A stretch of DNA of 64,000 nucleotides, taken from NCBI RefSeq assembly GCF_014650815.1, contig NZ_BMVR01000004.1:651039-715038 (forward strand), read 5' to 3'. The translations under genes were made by a program, and so were the position numbers. The stretch is from Streptomyces flavofungini (GTDB taxonomy: Bacteria; Actinomycetota; Actinomycetes; Streptomycetales; Streptomycetaceae). Shown here piece by piece: positions 54,483 through 63,945 of the stretch (positions within the stretch are counted from its first letter, which is position 1; each line of letters starts with the position of its first letter). Below the pieces are notes generated by a model. That model did not search any database, was not told the DNA's origin, and worked only from the letters and a program-made list of their open reading frames with translations.

Positions 54483-55853
54483 GTGCCGCCGTTCACCTCC
54501 TCCGCCGTGTCCGATTCCGCGGACTCTCCTGATTCCCCTGACTCCTCCGGCTCTTCGGGGCCCGGCCTGTGGCGGGACCGCGACTTCCGCCGTCTCTGGC
54601 TGGGGCAGACGGCCTCCCAACTCGGCGAACACCTGAGCCTGGTGCTGTTGCCGCTCCTCGCCGTGCTCACCCTGCACGCGGGCCCCGGCGAACTCGGCGT
54701 CCTGCGCGCGGTGGGCCAGGCCCCGATCCTGCTGTTCGCGCTGCTCGTCGGCGCGTGGGTGGACCGGTGGCGTACCCGCACGGTGATGGTCCTCGCGGAC
54801 GCGGGCCGGGCCCTTGCCCTGGGCGGACTGGCCGTGGCCTGCACGCTGGGCGAGGTCGGCCTGCCGGTGCTGCTCGTCGTCGCCTTCGCCGTCGGCACGC
54901 TGTCCGTGTTCTTCGACGTGGCCTACCAGTCCTCCCTCGTACGTCTCGTGGCGCGCGACCAACTCGTGCGCGGCAACAGCGCCCTCGAAGGCAGCAGGTC
55001 CGCGGCCCAGGTCGGCGGGCCCGCCCTCGGCGGGGCGCTGGTGTCCGTCGTCGCGGCACCCTGGGGAATCGCGTGCGGTGCGGTGTTCTTCGCGGTGTCG
55101 TTCGTGTCGATCCGGGGCATCCGCCGCGATGAGGCTCCGCCGGGGGAATCCGTGCCGCAGGAGTCCCTTGCGGAGGAATCTCTCCCGGCGGGATTCCCTC
55201 CGGGGCGTGCGGAACGTCGCTCGCGGATCGGGTGGCGGGTCTTCGAAGGGCTGCGTTTCGTCGCCCGCGACGCCGCCCTGCGCACCGTCGGCCTCGCCTC
55301 GGCCGCCTTCCAGTTCTCCTTCGCGGCCCTGATGACCGTGTACCTGCTCTTCCTGCCCCGCGAACTGCACCTGTCGGGAACCGCCGTCGGCCTCGCGCTC
55401 GCCGCGGTCGGGCCGGGCGCGCTCGCCGGCTCGCTGCTCGCCGCCCGCCTTCCGCGCCGGTTCGGGCACGGCCCGGTGCTCGTGGCCGCGGCGGCGCTCG
55501 GCGACGGCGTGCTGCTGTGCGTGCCCGCGCTGCACGGCCCCGCCCCGGTGACGGTCCCCGTGCTCCTCGCGGCCAACTTCGTGTTCGGGGCCTTCGGCCA
55601 GTTGGTGAACGTCACGGTGATGGCCGTCCGGCAGGCCCTCACCCCGGACGGGATGCAGGGCCGCGTGACGGCGACGATCACCTTCGTCGGCATGGGCCTC
55701 ACGCCGCTGGGCTCACTGCTCGGCGGCTGGCTGGCGGAGACGTACGGGCTGCGTGTCGGGCTTCTGGCGGCCGCCTGCGGCATGCTCCTTTCGCCGGTGC
55801 TGATGGCTCTGTCGCCGTTGGCGCGGTTGGGGCGGACGCTCTCCGGGGGGTGA
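54483..55853 (+). CDS. MFS transporter (enterobactin-exporter-like)
   Basis: A protein of about 456 residues with 11-12 membrane segments and the MFS_3 pattern LWRDRDFRRLWLGQTASQLGEHLSLVLLPLLAV and WVDRWRTRTVMVLAD. The N-terminal ~30 residues are Ser/Asp/Pro-rich. The start is uncertain: GTG at 54483 follows GGGG, while GTG at 54465 and TTG at 54456 are in frame. The middle cytoplasmic loop has an imperfect ESVPQES/ESLAEES repeat. Substrate unknown; it stands alone. Confidence 0.85.
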   Translation: MPPFTSSAVSDSADSPDSPDSSGSSGPGLWRDRDFRRLWLGQTASQLGEHLSLVLLPLLAVLTLHAGPGELGVLRAVGQAPILLFALLVGAWVDRWRTRTVMVLADAGRALALGGLAVACTLGEVGLPVLLVVAFAVGTLSVFFDVAYQSSLVRLVARDQLVRGNSALEGSRSAAQVGGPALGGALVSVVAAPWGIACGAVFFAVSFVSIRGIRRDEAPPGESVPQESLAEESLPAGFPPGRAERRSRIGWRVFEGLRFVARDAALRTVGLASAAFQFSFAALMTVYLLFLPRELHLSGTAVGLALAAVGPGALAGSLLAARLPRRFGHGPVLVAAAALGDGVLLCVPALHGPAPVTVPVLLAANFVFGAFGQLVNVTVMAVRQALTPDGMQGRVTATITFVGMGLTPLGSLLGGWLAETYGLRVGLLAAACGMLLSPVLMALSPLARLGRTLSGG

Positions 55854-55937
55854 GGTTCCGGGTACGGGGCGGACGCTTCGGGGGAGCGGGGTTCCGGGTA
55901 CGAGGCCGACGCTTGCGGCGAAGAGGGTTCCGGGTAC
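55854..55937. repeat. 36-bp tandem repeat, 2.3 copies
   Basis: GGTTCCGGGTACG starts at 55854, 55890 and 55926, an exact 36-bp period, directly after the MFS stop codon and before the convergent dehydrogenase stop. No clear hairpin. Confidence 0.85.
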
Positions 55938-55964
55938 GCGCCCACGCCCACGCCCACGCGAGGC

Positions 55965-56969
55965 TCACCCACCCGTCACCACCCGCTCCCGCCACCTCCC
56001 CACCCCGCCCCAAGCCCCCCGCAGCGCCCGCGCCTTCAGCAGCCACAGGGACAGGTCGTACTCGGCCGTGTACCCCAGCGCCCCGTGCAGTTGCAGCGCC
56101 GCCCGCGCCGCGCCGTACGCCGCCTCCCCGCTGGCCACCTTCGCCGCCGCCAGGTCCACCCGGGCGGCCGACCGGTCGCCGTCCCGCAGGGACACCGCCG
56201 CCCCGAACACCAGCGGCCGCGCGAACTCCAGCCCCACCAGGACATCGGCCAGCCGGTGCTTGACTGCCTGGAACGACCCCACCGGCACACCGAACTGCGT
56301 GCGCCCCTTCACGTACGCCACGGTCCGGTCGAGGAGCGCGTACCCGACGCCCAAGCACTGCGCCGCCGTCGCCAGCGCCGCCCAGTCGAGCGCCCAACCG
56401 GCCGCCGTGTCCGCCGTGTCCCCGGACGCCACCACCTCCCCGCCCGGGAGGAGCCGGGCGAGCCGCCGCGCGGGATCGAGGGAGGTGCGCACGTCCGCGT
56501 GGCCGGGCGCGAGCCGGACCTCCGCGTCCCCGGCGGCGAGCAATACCGCTGCGACGTCCGCGTCCAGGGCGTACGGACCGGAGCCGGTGAGCGTCAGCGT
56601 CGCGCTCGTCTCGCCGCCGACCAGCCCCGGCAGCGACCGCTTGGCGGGCTCCGGTACGCCGAGTTCCGCCAGGCGCGACAGGAGCGCCACCGCCGCCACC
56701 GTCTCGACCAGCGGTCCGGGCGCCGCGTGCCGTCCCAACTCCACGAAGGCGACGGCCGTTTCGACGGGCAGCGGCCCCACGCCCTCGTACGCCTCGGGTG
56801 CCGCGAGCGCGAACACCCCGGCCGCGCCGAGCCGCCGCCGCACGGCGAAGCCCGCCGCGTGCTCCCCGGCGGCCCAGGCCCGCGCGGCCGCCGTGGTGTC
56901 CGCCGCCGTCAGCATGCCGTCCAGCGAACGCGCGAACGCCCGCTGCTCGTCGTCCAGGAGGAACCGCAT
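55965..56969 (-). CDS. Acyl-CoA dehydrogenase, degenerate (beta) subunit
   Basis: A 334-residue acyl-CoA dehydrogenase homologue, shorter than the usual ~385. It retains the fold (VKGRTQFGVPVGSFQAVKHRLADV, ALQLHGALGYTAEYDLSLWLLKA) but ends without the GTNEIQR-type C-terminus that helps bind FAD. Partners lacking such elements occur in alpha2beta2 dehydrogenases of steroid catabolism (FadE pairs of Mycobacterium). Its ATG overlaps the TGA of the complete subunit (TGATG), supporting a heteromer. Confidence 0.85.
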   Translation of the reverse strand: MRFLLDDEQRAFARSLDGMLTAADTTAAARAWAAGEHAAGFAVRRRLGAAGVFALAAPEAYEGVGPLPVETAVAFVELGRHAAPGPLVETVAAVALLSRLAELGVPEPAKRSLPGLVGGETSATLTLTGSGPYALDADVAAVLLAAGDAEVRLAPGHADVRTSLDPARRLARLLPGGEVVASGDTADTAAGWALDWAALATAAQCLGVGYALLDRTVAYVKGRTQFGVPVGSFQAVKHRLADVLVGLEFARPLVFGAAVSLRDGDRSAARVDLAAAKVASGEAAYGAARAALQLHGALGYTAEYDLSLWLLKARALRGAWGGVGRWRERVVTGG

Positions 56970-58198
56970 CACCGGCGTCCCTTCGGCAGGCCGAGCAGCC
57001 GTTCGGCGATGATGTCGCGCTGGATCTCGTTGGTGCCCGCGTAGATCGGCCCGGCGAGCGCGAAGACGTAGCCCTCGGTCCAGTCGGTCGGGCTGGTCGG
57101 GCTGAGCGGGACGGGCCGGGTGGCCTGCCCCTGCCCGTCCGGCCACGGCTGCCCCGCGACGGCACCCTCCGCGCCGCCCAACTCCCCTTCCACGCCCAGC
57201 AGATCAAGCGCCGTCTCATGCACCCCGATGTCGTACTCCGACCAGAACACCTTGTTCAGGCTCGACTCCGCGCCGATCGGTTCGCCCGCCTCGAACCGGG
57301 AGGCGTTGGCCCAGGCGAAGAGCTGGTACGCGCGGGCACCGATGACCGCGTCGGCCACCCGGTCGCGCAGCGCCGTGTCGGACGGGTCGGCGTGCGCGTG
57401 CCACGCGCGCACCAGGCGGTCGGCCGTCGCCAGGAAGCGGCCCGGTGAGCGCAGCGTCAGGCCCCGCTCCGCGCCTGTCGTCGCCATCGCGATCCGCCAG
57501 CCCTGGCCCGGCTCGCCGATGACGTCCTCGTCGGGCACGAACACGTCGTCCAGGAACAGCTCGGCGAACGCGGGCTTGCCGTCGATGCGGCCGATGGGGC
57601 GCACGGTGACGCCCGCCGCGTCGAGCGGGAACATCAAGTACGTCAGGCCGCGGTGCGGCCGGTCCGCGTCCGGGTCGCTGCGGAACAGGCCGAACGCGCG
57701 GTCGGCGAACGCGGCCCGGGAGGACCACGTCTTCTGCCCGTTCAGGAGCCAGCCGCCGGACACCCGGCGGGCGGTGGAGCGCAGCGACGCCAGGTCCGAA
57801 CCCGCCTCCGGCTCCGACCAGGCCTGTGCCCAGACGACTTCGCCGCGCGCCATCGGGGGCAGGACCCGCGCGCGCTGCTCCGGCGTGCCGAAGTCGAAGA
57901 GGGTGGGCGCGAGGAGGCTGATGCCGTTCTGCGAGACGCGGCCCGGTGCGCCCGCCGCGTGGTACTCCTCCTCGAACACCAGCCACTCGACGATCCCGGC
58001 GCCCCGCCCGCCGTACTCCTCGGGCCAGGACACCACCGACCAGCGGTCCGCGGCCAGTTCGCCCTCCCAGGCGCGGTGGGCCGCGAAGCCCTCCTCGGTC
58101 TCCAGCGAGGGCAGGGGTCGCGGCGGCACGTGCGCGGCGAGCCAGGCGCGCGCCCGCCGCCTGAACTCCGTCTCCGCCGCGCTGAATTCGAGGTCCAT
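56969..58198 (-). CDS. Acyl-CoA dehydrogenase, catalytic (alpha) subunit, IpdE1/FadE30-like
   Basis: A 409-residue acyl-CoA dehydrogenase: substrate/FAD region WAQAWSEPEAGSDLASLRSTA, then QKTWSSRAAFADRAF, and intact AGTNEIQRDIIAERLLGLPK at the C-terminus. An extra ~25-residue Gly/Pro-rich loop sits before that motif. ATG at 58198. It faces the SDR-TetR-thiolase genes across a KstR2-like operator. By context it is the FAD-bearing subunit of a heteromeric enzyme that desaturates a ring-derived acyl-CoA, as IpdE1/IpdE2 do on the sterol HIP pathway. Pathway inferred. Confidence 0.85.
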   Translation of the reverse strand: MDLEFSAAETEFRRRARAWLAAHVPPRPLPSLETEEGFAAHRAWEGELAADRWSVVSWPEEYGGRGAGIVEWLVFEEEYHAAGAPGRVSQNGISLLAPTLFDFGTPEQRARVLPPMARGEVVWAQAWSEPEAGSDLASLRSTARRVSGGWLLNGQKTWSSRAAFADRAFGLFRSDPDADRPHRGLTYLMFPLDAAGVTVRPIGRIDGKPAFAELFLDDVFVPDEDVIGEPGQGWRIAMATTGAERGLTLRSPGRFLATADRLVRAWHAHADPSDTALRDRVADAVIGARAYQLFAWANASRFEAGEPIGAESSLNKVFWSEYDIGVHETALDLLGVEGELGGAEGAVAGQPWPDGQGQATRPVPLSPTSPTDWTEGYVFALAGPIYAGTNEIQRDIIAERLLGLPKGRR

Positions 58199-58231
58199 CG
58201 TCGGTCCGCCTCCCGCTCGGGCACCTTCCCT

Positions 58232-58245
58232 AACAAGTGTTTGGT
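58232..58245. promoter_or_regulatory. KstR2-type operator in divergent promoter
   Basis: AACAAGTGTTTGGT matches the published mycobacterial KstR2 consensus AnCAAGnnCTTGnT at 13 of 14 positions (all but one fixed base). It lies between the divergent dehydrogenase pair and the SDR-regulator-thiolase genes, exactly where KstR2 would control both. Confidence 0.7.
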
Positions 58246-58302
58246 AGATTATCGTGAGGGGCAGACAATCGTCGAGAGCCGGTGAGCGTCGAGGGGGTGG
58301 GT

Positions 58303-59085
58303 ATGGCAGCGATTCCGTACGTGTCCGGGCACGGCCTGCTCGACGGCCGCACCGCCGTCGTCACGGCGGCGGCCGGAGCGGGCATCGGCGGGGCCACCGC
58401 GCGCCGCTTCCTGGAGGAGGGCGCGCGCGTCGTCATCGGTGACGCGCACGTGCGCCGCACCAAGGAGGCGGTCGAGCGGCTCGCCGACGAGTTCGGCGCC
58501 GAGCGCGTCCACGGCACGCCCTGCGACGTGACGGACGAGCCCCAGGTGCAGGCGCTGTTCGAGCTGGCGGAGCGGCAGCACGGCCGCCTCGACATCGTCG
58601 TGAACAACGCGGGCCTCGGCGGCACCGCCGAGCTCGCGGACATGACCGACGAGCAGTGGGACCGCGTCATCGACGTCACGCTGAACGGCACCTTCCGCTG
58701 CACCAGAGCCGCCCTGCGCCGCCTGCGCGCCACCGGCTCCGGTGGCGTCGTCGTGAACAACGCCTCGGTGCTCGGCTGGCGCGCCCAGCGCGGCCAGGCG
58801 CACTACGCGGCGGCGAAAGCCGGAGTCATGGCCCTCACCCGCTGCGCCGCCCTCGAAGCCGCACCCCACGGGATCCGGATCAACGCCGTGGCCCCCAGCC
58901 TCGCCCTGCACCCGCACCTCGCGAAGGTCACCTCCGCCGACGTGCTCGACGAGCTGACCGCGCGCGAGGCGTTCGGGCGCCCCGCCGAGCCCTGGGAGAT
59001 AGCCAACGTCATCGTCTTCCTCGCCAGCGGCTACTCCTCGTACATGACGGGCGAGACGGTGTCGGTCAGCAGCCAGCACGCCTAG
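58303..59085 (+). CDS. SDR oxidoreductase, IpdF-like
   Basis: A 260-residue SDR. The nucleotide motif is TAAAGAGIGGATA, then VNNAGLGG, NASVLGWRAQ (catalytic Ser) and YAAAKAG. The start VSGHGLLDGRTAVVTAA and C-terminal YSSYMTGETVSVSSQ are like IpdF (Rv3559c), the hydroxy-acyl-CoA dehydrogenase of HIP degradation. ATG at 58303 is preferred because GAGGGGG lies just upstream; a GTG 21 nt earlier is possible. It is 15 bp from the regulator gene. Confidence 0.83.
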   Translation: MAAIPYVSGHGLLDGRTAVVTAAAGAGIGGATARRFLEEGARVVIGDAHVRRTKEAVERLADEFGAERVHGTPCDVTDEPQVQALFELAERQHGRLDIVVNNAGLGGTAELADMTDEQWDRVIDVTLNGTFRCTRAALRRLRATGSGGVVVNNASVLGWRAQRGQAHYAAAKAGVMALTRCAALEAAPHGIRINAVAPSLALHPHLAKVTSADVLDELTAREAFGRPAEPWEIANVIVFLASGYSSYMTGETVSVSSQHA

Positions 59086-59100
59086 GCGGAGAATGACCGT

Positions 59101-59754
59101 GTGCCGAAACAGAACCAGTCCAGCGACACCCGTGAAAAGCCGGCCGGCGGCAAGAAGAAGCCCCCGGTGACCCCCTCGCCCGAGCGCCGCGGCGAACTGC
59201 TCAGGATCGCCGCGGACGTCTTCGCCGAACAGGGCTACAACGCCACCACCGTCCGCAAGATCGCCGACGCCGCGGGCATGCTCGCGGGCAGCCTCTACTA
59301 CCACTTCGACTCCAAGGAGTCGATGCTCGAAGAGATCCTGCGGACGTTCCTGACCGAGCTGTGGGACGGGTACGACAGCGTCCTGTCCGCGCCGCTCGGC
59401 CCGCGCGAAACCCTGGAAGCCCTCGTCACCGAGTCCTTCCGGGAGATCGACCGGCACCGCTCCGCCGTCGCGATCTACCAGAAGGAGTCCAAGCACCTGG
59501 TCGCCCAGACCCGGTTCGAGTACCTGGTCGAGTCCCAGCAGCGGTTCGAGAAGGCCTGGCTGACGACGCTGGAGCGCGGCGTCACCGACGGCGTCTTCCG
59601 CGCCGACCTGGACATCCGCCTCGCCTACCGCTTCGTGCGCGACACCGTCTGGGTCGCCGCGTCCTGGTACCGGCCGGGCGGGGGCCACAGCCCCGAGGAG
59701 ATCGCCCGCCAGTATCTGTCGATGGTCCTGGACGGCATCTCCGTACGCACGTGA
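59101..59754 (+). CDS. TetR-family regulator, KstR2-like
   Basis: A 217-residue TetR repressor with HTH NATTVRKIADAAGMLAGSLYYHFDSKESML at about residues 42-71 and a C-terminal domain (FRFVRDTVWVAASWYRPGG-like) as in KstR2, which senses a HIP-CoA-type ligand. GTG start with GGCGGAGAATGACC upstream. Located between SDR and thiolase as in the mycobacterial Rv3559c-Rv3557c-Rv3556c order, with a matching operator upstream. Confidence 0.83.
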   Translation: MPKQNQSSDTREKPAGGKKKPPVTPSPERRGELLRIAADVFAEQGYNATTVRKIADAAGMLAGSLYYHFDSKESMLEEILRTFLTELWDGYDSVLSAPLGPRETLEALVTESFREIDRHRSAVAIYQKESKHLVAQTRFEYLVESQQRFEKAWLTTLERGVTDGVFRADLDIRLAYRFVRDTVWVAASWYRPGGGHSPEEIARQYLSMVLDGISVRT

Positions 59755-59803
59755 ATCCCGCGCCGTCGCCGCACGGCGCCCACACCGCGAGGAGTACGCA
59801 GCC

Positions 59804-60961
59804 ATGGCCGAGGCCTACATCGTCGAGGCGGTCCGCACCCCCGTCGGCAAGCGCGGCGGCGGCCTCGCCGCCGTGCACCCCGCCGACCTGGGCGCCCACG
59901 TCCTGAAGGCGCTCATGGAGCGCAGCGGCGTCGACCCGGCCGCCGTGGACGATGTCGTCTTCGGCTGCCTGGACGCCGTCGGACCGCAGGCCGGGGACAT
60001 CGCGCGCACGAGCTGGCTGGCGGCCGGACTGCCCGAGGAAGTGCCGGGCGTGACCGTCGACCGGCAGTGCGGATCCTCGCAGCAGGCCCTGCACTTCGCC
60101 GCCCAGGGCGTCCTCTCCGGAACCCAGGACCTCGTCGTCGCGGGCGGCACCCAGAACATGTCCATGATCCCCATCGCCTTCGCGTCCCGGCAGGCCGCCG
60201 CACCCCTCGGCCTGACCGAAGGCCCCTTCGCGGGCAGCGAGGGCTGGCGCGCCCGCTACGGAGACCGGCCCGTCAACCAGTTCCACGGCGCCGAGCTGAT
60301 AGCCGCGAAATGGGGCATCTCCCGCACGGACATGGAGGAGTTCGCACTGCGCTCCCACCGGCGGGCCCTGCGCGCCATCGACGAGGGCCGCTTCGACCGC
60401 GAGACCGCCCCCCTCGCGGGCGTCACCACCGACGAGGGCCCGCGCCGCGACACCACGGCCGAGAAGATGGCGTCCCTCAAGCCCGTCATGGACGGCGGCA
60501 GCATCACCGCCGCCTGCTCCTCCCAGGTCTCCGACGGCGCCGCCGCCGTGCTCCTCGCCGGTGAACAGGCCGTCCACGACCACGGGTTGACGCCCCGCGC
60601 CCGCGTCCACCACCTGTCCGTACGCGGCGAGGACCCCATCCGGATGCTCTCCGCACCCATACCCGCCACGGCACACGCCCTGAAGAAGACCGGCCTGGCC
60701 CTCGACGACATCGACCTCGTCGAGATCAACGAAGCCTTCGCGCCCGTCGCCCTCGCCTGGCTGAAGGAGACCGGCGCCGACCCCGCGCGCGTCAACGTCA
60801 ACGGCGGGGCCATCGCCCTCGGTCACCCACTCGGCGCGACCGGCGTCCGGCTGCTGACGACACTCCTGCACGAACTGGAGCGCACCGGCGGCCGGTTCGG
60901 CCTCCAAACCATGTGCGAAGGAGGCGGCCAGGCCAACGTCACAGTGATCGAACGCCTGTGA
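59804..60961 (+). CDS. Thiolase (acetyl-CoA acyltransferase), FadA6-like
   Basis: A 385-residue degradative thiolase. The nucleophile Cys89 lies in DRQCGSSQQA, His341 in GHPLGATG and Cys371 in CEGGGQA; NEAFAPV is also intact. ATG at 59804 with CGAGGAG upstream. In the KstR2 regulon FadA6 carries out a thiolytic step after ring opening. It is the last gene of the SDR-regulator-thiolase set, 49 bp after the regulator. A general beta-ketothiolase role cannot be excluded. Confidence 0.88.
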   Translation: MAEAYIVEAVRTPVGKRGGGLAAVHPADLGAHVLKALMERSGVDPAAVDDVVFGCLDAVGPQAGDIARTSWLAAGLPEEVPGVTVDRQCGSSQQALHFAAQGVLSGTQDLVVAGGTQNMSMIPIAFASRQAAAPLGLTEGPFAGSEGWRARYGDRPVNQFHGAELIAAKWGISRTDMEEFALRSHRRALRAIDEGRFDRETAPLAGVTTDEGPRRDTTAEKMASLKPVMDGGSITAACSSQVSDGAAAVLLAGEQAVHDHGLTPRARVHHLSVRGEDPIRMLSAPIPATAHALKKTGLALDDIDLVEINEAFAPVALAWLKETGADPARVNVNGGAIALGHPLGATGVRLLTTLLHELERTGGRFGLQTMCEGGGQANVTVIERL

Positions 60962-61153
60962 AGACCTCTCGCCCGGCCGCCCACCCGTCCCGGTGCCACC
61001 ACGCCGCGCCGCACCCCCGGCAACGCGACGGCCTGGCATATGACCGACTGTCACCCATGCGGGAGTAGCTGGGTGGACCGCGCTCCGTGACGGCCCCGAC
61101 CCGGCTAGGCTCGACTTCTGTACGTCGATTGAGCGACCCCGGGAGGTAGCGCG

Positions 61154-63802
61154 ATGACGCAGGGACGGCCCGGAGGTGGTGGCGCCTGGGCTCCGTTGTG
61201 GGAGCGCGACGCGGAACTCGCCGCAGCCGAGCGCGCGATGTCCGCATTGTGCTCGGACCTGACGACCGAGGGCGGCCTGCTCGTCTACAGCGGCGAGGCA
61301 GGCATCGGCAAGACAGCGCTGCTGTCCGAGGTGCGCCGCATCGCACAGGGCCGCGCCACGGTCCTCGCCGCCCGCGGCGGCGAGACGGTGACCGAGGTCC
61401 CCTTCAACGTCGTCCGGCAACTCCTGCAACCCGTCCTCGTCCAGCTCAGCCCCGAAGAGGGCCGCGAATACCTGGGCGACTGGTACGAGATCGCCGGACC
61501 CGCACTCGGCATCACCGACCCGGGCAGCGGCCGCCCCGACCCGCAGGCCGTCTGCGACGGCCTCGTCGACGTGGTCGCCCGCCTCTCCCGGCTGCACTGG
61601 CCGCTCGTCCTCATCGTCGACGACGCGCACTGGGCCGACCAGGAGACGCTGCGCTGGCTCGCCGCGTTCACCGAGCGGCTCCATGACCTGCCCGCCCTCG
61701 TCGTGGTCGCCCACCGGCCCGGCGAGGCCACCGGCGAGGGCGCCCGCCACCTCGCGCGGATCGGCGCGACCGCCCTGCCCACGACCATGCTGCGCGCCCT
61801 CACCCCGGACGCCACCGCGGGCCTGACCCGCGCCACCCTCGGCGAGCACGCCGACGCCCCGTTCTGCCGCGAGGTCTGGGCCGTCACCGGCGGCAATCCG
61901 TACGAGTCCGTGGAACTGCTCGCCAAGGTGCAGGACAGCGAGCTGGAACCGGTCGAGAGCTCCGCCGCCGAACTGCGGGACCTCAACCGCTCCGCACGCG
62001 GCCGCGGCCTCGTGGCCCGCCTCGAGGACCTCGGCACCAACGTGACCCGGTTCGCTTGGGCCGCCGCGATCCTCGGCCCCGCGGTCTCCGTCGAACTCGC
62101 GGCCTCGCTCGCCGGCATGCCGCACGACGACGCCGAACGCTGCGCCGAGCGGCTCCGCGCCGCCCGCATCGTGACCAGCGGCGAAGACGGCCTCGAATTC
62201 GTGCACCCGCTGATCACCACGGCCGTCTACGAATCGATCCCGAACGCCACCCGCACCGCCATGCACGGCCGGGCCGCCTGGGCCGTCACCCGCTCCGGGC
62301 GCGGCGCCGCCGCAGCCTCCCGGCACCTCCTGGAGGTCCACCCCGACGACGACCCGGAACTCGTCCAGCACTTGCGCGACGCCGCCACCGAACACCTCGC
62401 GGTCGGCGCGCCCGACGCGGCCCGCCGCTGCCTGGAGCGGGCCCTGCGCGAGCCGCCCCGGCCCGACGTGCACGCCCGCGTGCTCTACGAACTCGGCTGC
62501 GCCACGCTGCTCACCTCACCCGTCACCACCGTCGGGCACCTGCGCGAGGCCCTGTCCATGGCCGGGCTCAGCCAGTAGCTGCGCGTCGACGCCGTGTGCA
62601 GGCTCTCCCAGGCCCTGGTGCACAACGACCAGCTCGGCGAAGGCCTGCGCGTCATCGACGAGGAGGCGGCGCGGCTCCCCGACGGACCCGCCCGGCTGCG
62701 GCTCCAGGCCGTGCACTACATGTGGGAGGGCATCCACGCGGGCGAGGAGGACTCACCGGGACGCTCCCGGCGCCTCGCCGCCCTCGCCGGTCCGCTCACC
62801 GGCCGCGACAACGCCGAGCGTGCGCTGCTCATCCTGCGCGCCTTCGACGCCATGACCCGCGGCGAGAACGCCGAAGAGGTCGTCGAGCTGTGCGACCGCG
62901 CCCTCGTCAACGGCCGGCTGGCACCCGGCCTCGGCTGGACCGACGCCGAGTGGAGCTTCGAGCTGCGCCTGATGCTCGGCAGCTCCTACGCCTTCGCCGA
63001 CCGCCTCGACCGCGCGGAAAGCCTGTTCACGGAGGCCGTCAAGGCGTACGAGACCGCGGGCTGGAGCGGCGGCCACCTCGCGCTCGCGCACGCCTTCCTC
63101 GGCTATGTGCACCGCAGGCGCGGACGGCTCAGGGACGCCGAGAAGTCGCTGCGTGAGAGCCTGCGGCTCGCCGACCGCGTGGGCCAGGGCGGACTCCCCA
63201 TGCACTGGGAGGCCGCCAGCATGCTCATCGACACGCTCCTCGCCCGCGGCCACGCCCAGGAGGCCAAGGCCGTCGCCGACCGCTACGGCTTCGCGCCGCC
63301 CTCCGCCTCCACGATCTACGTCCCCGACGCCATGTCCGTACGCGGACGGCTCCTCCTCGCGCTCGGCCACACCGAGGAAGGCCTGAACGAACTGGAGGCG
63401 ACCGCCAAGGCGTTGACGGCCCGCGGCCAGTACAACACCGTGCTCGCGCCCTGGGCGTACGACCTCGCCCGCGCGCTCGCCGCGGCGGATCCCCGGCGTG
63501 CGGGCGACCTCGTCTCGGACGCGCGTGTGCAGGCCGAGCGGTTCGGCACGGACACGGCGATCGGCGAGGCGGTCCGGTGTGCGGCGTCGCTGGAGACGGG
63601 GGCGCGGGCCGTCGCGCTCTACGCCAAGGCCGCCACGTATCTCGAGGCGTCGCCGTGCCAGTACGAACACGCCGTCGCCCGGGTCGAGTACGGGATCGCC
63701 TCGGGCGCCGTGGAGGAACTTGAGCGGGGGCTCGCTCTTGCGCGGGCCTGCGGGGCGGACGGGCTGGCCGCCCGGGCCGAGATGGAGTTGGCCGGCGTTT
63801 AG
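61154..63802 (+). pseudogene. LuxR-family (LAL-type) ATPase gene with internal TAG and no HTH
   Basis: The frame encodes an LAL-type regulator: AAA/STAND domain with Walker A SGEAGIGKTALL (about residues 46-57) and Walker B PLVLIVDDAHWAD, then TPR-like helices. TAG stops it at codon 475 (62576-62578, context AGC CAG TAG CTG), yet the same frame continues with a perfectly typical LAL middle part to 63802. The C-terminal LuxR HTH of the family (about 65 residues) is missing; after the last stop an extragenic repeat element begins. Read through, it would give 882 residues. It is either a decaying gene or an HTH-less protein with readthrough. ATG has GGGAGGTAGC upstream. Confidence 0.78.
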
Positions 63803-63868
63803 GCGGCTGCGGCGTTGGTGGGCGTGGGCTCCGGTGGTCGTGCCCTGGACGTGGTCCGGGGTGGGCCC

Positions 63869-63938
63869 CCGGGGGTTGCCGCCCCCGGACCCCCGCTATC
63901 GGCCTGAACGGCCTCGTCCGCAACGCCGGACGGGCTGA
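63869..63938 (+). repeat. Streptomyces-type extragenic repeat element, copy 3
   Basis: Hairpin CCGGGGG-TTGCCG-CCCCCGG (63869-63888) followed by GGCCTCGTCCGCAACGCCGG and ACGGGCTGA. Same arrangement as at 13016-13092. It directly follows the truncated LAL gene. Confidence 0.65.
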
Positions 63939-63945
63939 AGACTCC

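Noticed and set aside
48017..62578. Genome-wide UAG recoding
   Set aside because: Several genes here end normally at TAG (for example at 38400, 40430, 47731 and 59085), so UAG clearly serves as a stop.
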